DNA of 64,000 nt, taken from assembly GCA_029263175.1 (NCBI GenBank), contig JAJCXZ010000063.1, forward strand, positions 33,427 to 97,426. Direction: 5' to 3'. Below the pieces are notes generated by a model. It was not told the origin of the DNA. It did not search any database and worked only from the letters and a program-made list of their open reading frames with translations. The stretch comes from Acidimicrobiales bacterium. GTDB taxonomy: Bacteria; Actinomycetota; Acidimicrobiia; Acidimicrobiales; Aldehydirespiratoraceae. A program made the position numbers and the translations under genes. Shown in pieces: positions 53,376 through 60,561 of this stretch (positions are counted from its first letter, which is position 1; every line of letters begins with the position of its first letter).

Positions 53376-54515
53376 ATGGATCAGACAACTGCTCCCCTGG
53401 CCCCCAGAAACATGCCGACCGGGGCACGCGCGGTTCCGGTTCTGACCCTCATCTACATCTTCCTTGTCGGAGTCGGCCTGCTCGAAGGCGGCATCAAGGT
53501 GATGGGGGCCGATACCCAGGAACAGCTGTTCCAGGGCGTCAGTAATCCACTCGCCGGCCTGTTCGTCGGCATCCTTGGCACCGTCCTCGTCCAGTCGTCC
53601 TCAGCCAGTACCTCGGTCATCGTCGGCCTGGTCGCCTCAGGCGCACTCGGGGTCGATGCCGCGGTGCCGATGATCATGGGCGCCAACATCGGTACCACTG
53701 TCACCAACACTCTCGTATCGCTCGGCTCGATTCGTCAGAGCGAAGACTTCAAGCGGGCGTTCGCCGCAGCCACGGTTCACGATTTCTTCAACCTTCTCGC
53801 CGTGATGCTCCTGCTCCCGTTCGAACTGCTCACCGGCGCGCTCTCCGGCGCCGCGGAATCCATCAGCGAGAAACTCGTCGGTTCGGCAGGAAGCGAATGG
53901 AAGAGCCCGATCAAGAAATGGGTGAAGGAACCCGTCGGCTGGCTCCAGGACTTCTACACGGACGTCGGCCTCGAGGAGAACATCCTCGGCACCATCATGG
54001 TGATCACAGGCATCGCCATCGTGTTGTTGGCCCTCACCTTCATCACCAAGAACATGCGCCGACTCGTGGCCGACCGAGTGGAGCGCTCGCTCAACGCAGT
54101 GCTCGGCAAGGGCGGCGGATCCGTGGCCATGCTTCTCGGCGTCATCATCACCATCTCGGTGCAGTCGTCGAGCATCACGACGTCGATCATGGTTCCGCTG
54201 GCCGCCGCCGGAGTCGTCTCGATCCACAACATCTATCCGGTGACGTTGGGCGCCAACGTCGGCACCACGATCACTGCACTTCTCGCCGCCCTGGCCGCCA
54301 GCAAGCCTGAAGCACTCACGGTCGGGATCGTGCATACGTTGTTCAACGTGAGCGCAATCGCCATCCTCTACCCAATCAGGCAGGTTCGGGAGATCCCGAT
54401 CCGCCTCGCTCAAGGACTCGCCCATATCGCAGTCACCCGCCAAGCGGTTGCGATCGGCTACGTCGTTGTCGTATTCATTGTCATACCGCTCGTCGGTGTG
54501 GCGATCTTCCGCTGA
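53376..54515 (+). CDS. Na/Pi cotransporter family protein (NptA type)
   Basis: This 379-residue transporter has the two inverted QSS repeats of the NaPi-II family: 'VQSSSASTSVIVGLVASGAL' and 'VQSSSITTSIMVPLAAAGV', each followed by a 'GANIGTTVT' or 'GANVGTTITA' motif. About eight to nine hydrophobic segments are seen. It is a second, secondary phosphate route beside the ABC transporter. The ATG here is preferred, since the longer frame (GTG 53316) would start inside the PHO-box repeats. The following gene codes for a PhoU-like protein, often fused to this transporter in other bacteria. Confidence 0.92.
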   Translation: MDQTTAPLAPRNMPTGARAVPVLTLIYIFLVGVGLLEGGIKVMGADTQEQLFQGVSNPLAGLFVGILGTVLVQSSSASTSVIVGLVASGALGVDAAVPMIMGANIGTTVTNTLVSLGSIRQSEDFKRAFAAATVHDFFNLLAVMLLLPFELLTGALSGAAESISEKLVGSAGSEWKSPIKKWVKEPVGWLQDFYTDVGLEENILGTIMVITGIAIVLLALTFITKNMRRLVADRVERSLNAVLGKGGGSVAMLLGVIITISVQSSSITTSIMVPLAAAGVVSIHNIYPVTLGANVGTTITALLAALAASKPEALTVGIVHTLFNVSAIAILYPIRQVREIPIRLAQGLAHIAVTRQAVAIGYVVVVFIVIPLVGVAIFR

Positions 54516-54528
54516 AAGGCGATCTGTC

Positions 54529-55200
54529 ATGGTCATGTCCTTCTTCCGCAAAGGTGATGGCGGTCTCGACACCATCGCTGCGCATACCGTTTCGATGCTC
54601 GCCGAGGCCCGCCACAGCTTCGACCTGTCCTCGATGGCGCTGCTGAGCGGCGCCGATGTGACAGCAGTAGCCGACGACGTACGCGCCACCGACGAGCGAA
54701 TCAATCAGGCGGAACAAGACCTCCGAGGCGAGCTTGTCGTGCACGTCTCCGTGCATGGCTCCGACGACATCGGCGAAGTCCTCGGCTACACCCTGCTCAT
54801 CAAGAAAATCGAACGCATCGGCGACCAGGCCAAGAACATCCTCGATCTGGCGGAAGAAGGAGTCGATCTCTCCGACGCAGCCGACATCGACGAGTTGCGC
54901 AACCTTCGTCAAACCATCTCCGAGATGATGAGCGAGGCCGCCGAACTCCTCAACGAGCACAGCCAGGAGCGCGCCGACGCGTACCGTGCCAGCGCCGACA
55001 CACTCCGACGCGAGCTCGAAGGCCGCATCCGCGAGTGCATGCACTCCGAACACCCCGGTCACGAGGTTGTCCCCCGCGCCATCCTCTTCCGCTACTGGAA
55101 GCGCATCGTGGCCAACCTCGGCAGTGTCGTCACCACGGCCACCGAACCGCTCCAGACTCAGGGCTACCACGACGACGGCTCCACCGACATCGACGACTGA
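54529..55200 (+). CDS. PhoU-like protein, stand-alone
   Basis: This 223-residue helical protein has the PhoU signature 'KKIERIGDQAKNILDLA' (about 96-112) and long amphipathic helices, with only one clear ERIGD lobe. It starts 13 bases after the cotransporter stop with AAAGG upstream, so the two are one transcript. In NaPi-II-PhoU fusion proteins of other bacteria this domain is at the C-terminus; here it is separate. It is different from the PhoU lobe of the kinase fusion and may regulate the cotransporter. Confidence 0.85.
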   Translation: MVMSFFRKGDGGLDTIAAHTVSMLAEARHSFDLSSMALLSGADVTAVADDVRATDERINQAEQDLRGELVVHVSVHGSDDIGEVLGYTLLIKKIERIGDQAKNILDLAEEGVDLSDAADIDELRNLRQTISEMMSEAAELLNEHSQERADAYRASADTLRRELEGRIRECMHSEHPGHEVVPRAILFRYWKRIVANLGSVVTTATEPLQTQGYHDDGSTDIDD

Positions 55201-55208
55201 CCAGTCTC

Positions 55209-55257
55209 GAACTCGTGCAAGGACGTCCTTCATTTCGTGATCTCCTTGCACGAGTTC
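55209..55257. terminator. 15-bp inverted repeat between convergent genes
   Basis: Perfect arms GAACTCGTGCAAGGA (55209-55223) and its complement (55243-55257) enclose a 19-nt loop, between the PhoU-like gene and the second pstS gene. The short word AAGGACGTC also occurs just inside the first arm and just outside the second. It is a likely bidirectional terminator. Confidence 0.7.
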
Positions 55258-55264
55258 AAGGACG

Positions 55265-56332
55265 TCAGCTCCAGCTCCGGCCCTGGGTGCGCTGATCCCA
55301 GATGGCTTGAGCGAGGGCCTGGTCGGCGGCAGACAAGTCGACGTAGCCCACGGCGGCGACCGACTCGAGGCCGGCGTCGCTCATCATGTAGTCCACGAAT
55401 GCGGCTACCGCCGGGTCACTGTCGACCATCGCGACGTTGACGTAGGTGTACAGGTACCGGGCGATCGGGAACGACGCATCCGCGATCGACTCCGGCGTCG
55501 GAGACACACAATCGCCACCGTCTTCCATGCTCACCTGGAGCAACTTGGCGGTGCCGGCATCGGCCGCTTCCTGAGCGAAGGCGTAGCCGACCCAGCCCAG
55601 CGTGGCGGGGCCGGAGCCGATTCCTTCGATGATGACGTTGTCGTTGGGGCTCGCCGTGTAGTCAGGGCGAATGGTCTCGACGAACTCACGGGCATCTGTA
55701 TCGAGTCCGGTCTTGCCCTTCGCCACCGACTCGATCACGATCTCGCCGAATGAGTCGAACGTGCCGGACTCCTCACCGGGACCGTAGATCTCCAGATCCA
55801 TGCCGTCGGCAAACGATCCGGCGGCACCCATCTCGGCCAACAGGCTGTTGGCGTCACTCCACCTCTCCGAACCCGTGGCTTCCTCGGAAATCAGGGCGTA
55901 GATGTCGTTGAACGAGACACATTCGACAGCGTTTTCCGGCGAGGTGATCACGGAGATGCCGTCGATACCGCGGCGGATCTCTATGAAGTCGATTCCGTTC
56001 TCCGAACAGACCGCGACCTCTTCGTCCTTGTAGAGACGCGAGGCGTTCCCGATCGGCACTTCGCCGGCGCAGAACTTGACCGCCCCGTCGCCGGAGCCAG
56101 GACCCTCGACCGCGATGGCAACGCCGGGGTTGGCCGCCGCGAACTCTTCGGCCTGCTTCTGAACGATCGGGAAAACGGTCGACGAACCGGAGACGAGGAA
56201 GTCGCCCTCGAGCCCGGACTCGACCACTGTCGCAGACTCGCTGTTGCCGCTGCCGCAGGCGACCGTGAAGAGGGAAATGATGATGAGAAGGGCCACGAAC
56301 CAACGTGTACGCCCTGTGCGTTTGATGTGCAT
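55265..56332 (-). CDS. pstS: phosphate-binding lipoprotein PstS, second copy
   Basis: This 355-residue paralogue of the operon PstS carries a lipoprotein signal ending 'FTVAC' (probable lipobox Cys about 27) and the same binding motifs ('VSGSSTVFPIVQKQAEEF', 'GPGEESGTFDSF', 'TIRPDYTASPNDNVIIEGIG' split). It is transcribed alone. ATG is chosen; an in-frame TTG three codons upstream is less likely. The copy is lipid-anchored, in contrast with the first copy. It may supply a high-affinity receptor under phosphate starvation. Confidence 0.93.
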   Translation of the reverse strand: MHIKRTGRTRWFVALLIIISLFTVACGSGNSESATVVESGLEGDFLVSGSSTVFPIVQKQAEEFAAANPGVAIAVEGPGSGDGAVKFCAGEVPIGNASRLYKDEEVAVCSENGIDFIEIRRGIDGISVITSPENAVECVSFNDIYALISEEATGSERWSDANSLLAEMGAAGSFADGMDLEIYGPGEESGTFDSFGEIVIESVAKGKTGLDTDAREFVETIRPDYTASPNDNVIIEGIGSGPATLGWVGYAFAQEAADAGTAKLLQVSMEDGGDCVSPTPESIADASFPIARYLYTYVNVAMVDSDPAVAAFVDYMMSDAGLESVAAVGYVDLSAADQALAQAIWDQRTQGRSWS

Positions 56333-56389
56333 GGCCGGCAAGTTACGCAGGTCATCTGAACAGCACCGGGGTCATCCAATGAACGCATG

Positions 56390-56417
56390 AGGCGCCTACC
56401 GTGAACGCTCGGTGAAC
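56390..56417 (-). promoter_or_regulatory. PHO-box-like repeats upstream of second pstS
   Basis: GTGAAC at 56401-56406 and 56412-56417 are 11 bp apart, with a weaker TGAACG at 56390. On the minus strand this is GTTCACCGAGC-GTTCACGG, reading toward the pstS gene about 70 bp downstream. It matches the repeats before the pst operon. Confidence 0.6.
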
Positions 56418-56435
56418 GACCAGGACGTCGACTTC

Positions 56436-56999
56436 TCAGCGGGAGCGACCGGTCAATGCGAGGAGTCGAGTCGCCGCACCAGCATTGTCGGGCGGCTCGA
56501 TCGGCACATCCGGCAGGATCCCACCAGCGAGAACCGCCTCGGCATGGTCGGCCCAGAAGTCGAGACAGGCAGCGGCAAGATCGTCGGGGATCTCGACCGG
56601 CCGTCCCGCGGCAATTCCGATGTCCCACGCCCGCACCAGATTCTCGGTGATCCGTTGGCCGAGTAGATCAGCCACGGCGAACCGTCCGCCGACGTGCGTC
56701 ACGATCTGGTCACTCGCTCCCGGTTCTTGCAGCGCACGGATCGCGGCCACGGCCGTGCCGCGCCAGGTGGCCACCGGGTTCCCGCCGAGCACGGCAGCAT
56801 CAAAATCAGTGACGGCAGCGACAGTGCCCGTCTCCAGTGCATGGGTGATCTGCGAGTCTCCGACGACGACCCACGCCACCGTAGAAATCACCGTCCACTC
56901 ATCGCTGACGGTGAGCTCCCATTCCGCGTCGGAGAGCGCCGAGATCACCTCTCCAAAGATCGCGGCCGCACGCTGATAGCCCGCCGGATCGATTTTCAC
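56436..56999 (-). CDS. DinB/MDMPI-like metal-binding superfamily protein
   Basis: This 187-residue helical protein resembles actinobacterial proteins with the mycothiol-dependent maleylpyruvate isomerase N-terminal (TIGR03086/DinB-like) fold: 'WTVISTVAWVVVGDSQI' for the first helix pair, 'LGQRITENLVRAWDIGIAAG' and a late 'LDFWADHAEAVL'. The usual His ligand in the first helix is not clear ('VVVGDSQ' instead of 'HVVGGH'), so metal binding may be lost. The GTG start has a GGGGGGA context made by the tandem repeat just upstream. It follows guaA. Confidence 0.72.
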   Translation of the reverse strand: MKIDPAGYQRAAAIFGEVISALSDAEWELTVSDEWTVISTVAWVVVGDSQITHALETGTVAAVTDFDAAVLGGNPVATWRGTAVAAIRALQEPGASDQIVTHVGGRFAVADLLGQRITENLVRAWDIGIAAGRPVEIPDDLAAACLDFWADHAEAVLAGGILPDVPIEPPDNAGAATRLLALTGRSR

Positions 57000-57000
57000 T

Positions 57001-57101
57001 CCCCCCACGCTCTCACTCCCCCCACGCTCTCACTCCCCCACGCTCTCACTCCCCCCACGCTCTCACTCCCCCCACGCTCTCACTCCCCCCACGCTCTCAC
57101 T
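57001..57101. repeat. 17-bp tandem repeat, six copies
   Basis: The unit CCCCCCACGCTCTCACT occurs six times without gaps (the third copy lacks one C). On the minus strand each copy reads AGTGAGAGCGTGGGGGG. It overlaps the guaA stop (57097-57099) and ends at the GTG of the downstream gene, so each copy carries a G-rich Shine-Dalgarno-like run followed by AGTG. Confidence 0.9.
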
Positions 57102-58641
57102 CCCACTCGATGGTCCCCGGGGGCTTCGATGTGATGTCGTAGGCCACTCGATTCACACCCGCGACCTCATTGATGATCCGCGAACTCATCGACTCCAACA
57201 CGTCGTAAGGGATCCGAGCCCAATCGGCAGTCATCGCATCCTCGCTGGTGACCGCCCGGATGATGATCGGCCAACCGTAGGTGCGCTCATCACCCATCAC
57301 ACCGACGCTACGGATGTCGGGCAACACCGCGAACGACTGCCAGATCGAGCGCTCGAGCCCCGCGACCCGCAACTCCTCCCTCACGATCGCATCAGCATGC
57401 TGAAGCGTGGCCACCTTGTCGGGCGTGACTTCACCAATGATGCGAACACCGAGCCCCGGACCCGGGAACGGCTGACGTTGCACGATCTCGTCGGGCAGGC
57501 CCAGCTGGCTTCCTACCATCCGGACTTCGTCCTTGAACAAGGCACGAAGAGGCTCAATGATCTCGAAGTCGATGTCGTCGGGGAGACCGCCCACATTGTG
57601 ATGGCTCTTTATCGTGGCCGCATGCTCGCTCCCCGACTCGATGACATCGGGATAAAGAGTGCCCTGGACCAGGAACTCGGCGTCTTTCACCTGCGCCTTT
57701 GCATCCTCGAACACTCGAATGAACAGCTCACCTATCGCCCTGCGCTTGGCCTCCGGTTCGGTGATGCCCTCGAGAGCCGCAAAGAACCGATCGCCGGCCT
57801 GGACATGGATGAGCTCCAAACCCAGGTGTCGGTCGAACGTCTCGACAACCTGCTCACCCTCGTTCAGCCGCATGAGGCCGGTATCGACGAACACGCAGGT
57901 CAGTCGATCACCGATGGCCCTGTGCATCATCGCTGCCGCGACCGCCGAGTCAACACCGCCGGACAGGGCGCACATGGCACGCCGGTCGCCGACCTGGGCG
58001 CGAATCTTGGCGACCTCGGTATCGATGATCGACGCCATGGTCCAGTCGGCGACAGCGTGGCAGCCCTCACGAAGAAACTGCTCCAGCACATGTTGACCGT
58101 GCGGCGTGTGCATGACCTCAGGATGGAACTGCACTCCATAGAGCTTCTGCTCGACGTCTTCGAACGCCGCCACCGGCGCATCCGGAGTGGATGCGGTGCA
58201 CGTCACACCATCGGGCGGCGTCACGATCGCATCGAAGTGGCTCATCCACACCGGTTGCTCGCTCGGCGTGCCGTGCAGCAGAGTTCCGCCGCCTTCGGTG
58301 AGCGTCATCATTGTGCGGCCGTATTCACCACGGTCGGTGCGGTCGACGGTGCCACCTCGCTGCAATGCAATCAGCTGAGCGCCGTAACAAATGCCCAGGA
58401 TCGGGATGCCGAGGTCATAGATTCCCGGATCGATCAGGGGAGCGCCGTCAACGTGCACCGATGCAGGACCGCCACTGAAGATGATGCCGACGGGCGCCTT
58501 CGCGACAACCTCGGCGGGAGTGATGGAGGGGCCGACGATCTCGCTGAAGACATGAGCTTCGCGAACCCGGCGAGCGATCAATTGGGCGTACTGGGCACCG
58601 AAGTCGACGACCAGGACAGTCTCGCGGGCCGGTTCGCTCAT
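57097..58641 (-). CDS. guaA: GMP synthase (glutamine-hydrolysing)
   Basis: This 514-residue enzyme amidates XMP to GMP. The N-terminal class I glutaminase has the Cys in 'GICYGAQ' and His-x-Glu in 'FHPEVM'. The ATP-pyrophosphatase domain has the P-loop '[14 protein letters not shown]', and the dimerisation domain ends 'KPPGTIEWE'. The ATG overlaps the TGA of the GuaB3-like gene by four bases (ATGA). The stop lies in the tandem repeat. Confidence 0.97.
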   Translation of the reverse strand: MSEPARETVLVVDFGAQYAQLIARRVREAHVFSEIVGPSITPAEVVAKAPVGIIFSGGPASVHVDGAPLIDPGIYDLGIPILGICYGAQLIALQRGGTVDRTDRGEYGRTMMTLTEGGGTLLHGTPSEQPVWMSHFDAIVTPPDGVTCTASTPDAPVAAFEDVEQKLYGVQFHPEVMHTPHGQHVLEQFLREGCHAVADWTMASIIDTEVAKIRAQVGDRRAMCALSGGVDSAVAAAMMHRAIGDRLTCVFVDTGLMRLNEGEQVVETFDRHLGLELIHVQAGDRFFAALEGITEPEAKRRAIGELFIRVFEDAKAQVKDAEFLVQGTLYPDVIESGSEHAATIKSHHNVGGLPDDIDFEIIEPLRALFKDEVRMVGSQLGLPDEIVQRQPFPGPGLGVRIIGEVTPDKVATLQHADAIVREELRVAGLERSIWQSFAVLPDIRSVGVMGDERTYGWPIIIRAVTSEDAMTADWARIPYDVLESMSSRIINEVAGVNRVAYDITSKPPGTIEWE

Positions 58642-59504
58642 CGGACGACAACCTCCGCCTTCTGGAAGGCCTTCACCCCGGTGTAGCCACAAGCCGCCAT
58701 GCTGCGTCGCAGGGTTTGATCGAGGCCGTGCTCCGCGTCGCGGGCGATGATCGCGTCCGCATCGACGAGCACCGCGTCTGCACCGATCGCCAGCGCTTTG
58801 GCGACACCGACGCCGTCCGTGATGCCCCCGGCGGCGATCAGGTGGCAGTAGACACCCGTCTCGTCAAGATGACGCACGCGGGCCGCCCGGGCATCGGCGA
58901 GGGCCGTCGCCAGGGGTACGTCGATACCGAGCTCCGGTCGTGACACGCCAACGATCACGCCGGCCGCGCCAGTCCGCATCAGATGAAGAGCAGCGTTGTA
59001 GCTCGCACAACCGCCGACGATCACGGGCACATCGAGGCCACGGATGAACGTCTTGAGATTGAGCGTCTCGGAAGTGGTGGAGACATGCTCGGCGGAAACG
59101 ATGCCCCCGCGGATGGCCAGGAGATCGACTTCGGCCCCAAGGGCGTGGTCGACGAGTTCGGCGGCTCGTCTCGGGCTGAGGCTTGCCGCAATTCGCCCGT
59201 TCTCGCCCTTGGCGCTTGCAATCGCGTCCTTCACCGCGCCGATATCAGGCGTCGCCGTCCACAGGGCTTCGAAGTCGACCATTGCCAGCGCACCACTCCT
59301 GCGCACGGCGGAGACATCATCGGCGGTCAGGCGTCGGTCAACGCCGGAAGCGACCACGGGCAGGCCGAATTTGTAGGCATCGATCTTCCATGAAAGATCC
59401 ACATCTTCAGCGTCTCGGGTACGTCGGCTCGGGACGATTGTGACATCCTCGAGGCTGTACGCGCGGCGGGCATTCTTGCCCCTGCCGATCTGGATCTCGG
59501 TCAC
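58638..59504 (-). CDS. shortened GuaB3-family IMP dehydrogenase-related protein
   Basis: This 288-residue TIM-barrel protein belongs to the GuaB3 branch: '[37 protein letters not shown]' (split), '[12 protein letters not shown]', '[30 protein letters not shown]' (split) and the C-terminal '[22 protein letters not shown]' (split). Usual GuaB3 proteins are about 370-390 residues. Here about 90 residues are gone, mainly the loop after 'MVDFEALW' and the segment after 'GADAVLVDA' that holds phosphate and potassium contacts, and 'MDGV' reads 'GVDR'. Ends are intact, so this is internal loss, not a broken gene. AAGGG precedes the GTG. It is co-translated with guaA. Confidence 0.85.
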   Translation of the reverse strand: MTEIQIGRGKNARRAYSLEDVTIVPSRRTRDAEDVDLSWKIDAYKFGLPVVASGVDRRLTADDVSAVRRSGALAMVDFEALWTATPDIGAVKDAIASAKGENGRIAASLSPRRAAELVDHALGAEVDLLAIRGGIVSAEHVSTTSETLNLKTFIRGLDVPVIVGGCASYNAALHLMRTGAAGVIVGVSRPELGIDVPLATALADARAARVRHLDETGVYCHLIAAGGITDGVGVAKALAIGADAVLVDADAIIARDAEHGLDQTLRRSMAACGYTGVKAFQKAEVVVR

Positions 59505-59615
59505 GGTTCGACCCTTTCGCAGGACGTCGAAATCCCACGTTGGAAAGCGAAGATCCTAGCGGGCTGCGACGAACCCGAGGGGATGTCGGGGCGATCCCTC
59601 TGATCGAGACTCAGA

Positions 59616-60311
59616 TCAGTTCTCGGTTCGGGTCGCAATCGAGAGGAGCTGACGGATCATCGAGCCCGTGGCGCCCCAGATCGTGTCACCCATCACTTCG
59701 AAGAAGGTGACTGGCCGGTCGCCGAGTCCATCTGGAAACGGCCAGATCTCTTCACGCCAGACCTCGTCGAGCAACAACTCGGAGAGCGCGATGTGCCGTA
59801 CGGATTCAACCTCGTCGGGTGATGCCACATGAACTCTCGGCCGCTCGTGAGCGATGGCCACGTAGGGGTGCACGAGCGACCGCGAGCCACCCGTGATGAA
59901 GCTGTCGAGCGCCCCGACGCGCTCGATCACACCAGGATCGAGGGCGATTTCTTCGGTGGCTTCGCGAACTGCGGTGTGCCACAGGCTTTCGTCGTCGGGG
60001 TCGCGGCGACCCCCGGGGAACGAGATCTCGTGGGCATGCTGACGCATCCGCGGCGACCGGCGCGTCACAACGACGTGCGGCTCGCCATCCTCTTCATAGA
60101 GCACCGCAATGACTGCGCTCTCACGGGTGCTCTTCGGTACATGTCCCAGTCTCCGGGCTGGTCGTCGACGGTTCAGCGCCTCGACAACGCTCGCCACCGA
60201 GAGCTGCCGTTGATCGATCGGCAGATGAGCCCAGGGAGCACGGCCGCCGAGACGCGCCGCGGGAGGACGAGGAATGTATTGCGGGCCACCACGGCCCGCC
60301 GGGATCGGCAC
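59616..60311 (-). CDS. Nudix hydrolase, CoA pyrophosphatase type
   Basis: This 231-residue protein has a Nudix box: 'GGRRDPDDESLWHTAVREATEEIAL' (split; G-x5-E-x7-REx2EE-x-x), preceded by 'HEISFPGG', the form of the CoA/acyl-CoA diphosphatase family (NudL, NUDT7/8). It should split CoA or oxidised CoA into 3',5'-ADP and 4'-phosphopantetheine. It has an N-terminal Pro/Arg-rich tail of about 45 residues, whose GTG start is uncertain. It lies 50 bases downstream of a 53-residue gene. Confidence 0.86.
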   Translation of the reverse strand: MPIPAGRGGPQYIPRPPAARLGGRAPWAHLPIDQRQLSVASVVEALNRRRPARRLGHVPKSTRESAVIAVLYEEDGEPHVVVTRRSPRMRQHAHEISFPGGRRDPDDESLWHTAVREATEEIALDPGVIERVGALDSFITGGSRSLVHPYVAIAHERPRVHVASPDEVESVRHIALSELLLDEVWREEIWPFPDGLGDRPVTFFEVMGDTIWGATGSMIRQLLSIATRTEN

Positions 60312-60361
60312 GAGCGGTGGAGCCGGAGGAGGCCATTCCTCCCCGGAAGATGGCGTGGCTT

Positions 60362-60523
60362 TCAGGAGTCCGACGCGTCGGCCGAGCCGGCGAGCGACAC
60401 GAGCAGCTCGCGCATCCCGCTGGTCTTGAGATTCGCGAGCACCTTCCCAGGCGGGGTTTCACCGCTCTCCCACTCTTGCCACTGCGAAAGGAGCTTCTTG
60501 GGGTCGGGGTCGGGTCGGTCCAT
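60362..60523 (-). CDS. small conserved-looking protein (53 aa)
   Basis: This ATG-initiated frame encodes 53 residues. It has a proline/aspartate-rich start (MDRPDPDPKKLL), 'SQWQEWESGETPPGKVLANLKTSGMRELL' (split) and a Ser/Asp tail. The core resembles short actinobacterial proteins of unknown role with the same 'W.EWE.GE..PG.V..NLK..G.RELL' pattern. It ends 50 bases before the Nudix gene and follows the large membrane protein gene, all on the minus strand. The Shine-Dalgarno is weak. Confidence 0.65.
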   Translation of the reverse strand: MDRPDPDPKKLLSQWQEWESGETPPGKVLANLKTSGMRELLVSLAGSADASDS

Positions 60524-60561
60524 GGAGAGAGACTACCGAAACAGCAAACTGTCGAGTGCCG

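Noticed and set aside
57001..57101. CRISPR array
   Set aside because: The repeats are contiguous 17-mers without spacers and no cas genes are near.
57397..58686. 429-codon plus-strand frame
   Set aside because: Antisense to guaA; no domain recognised.
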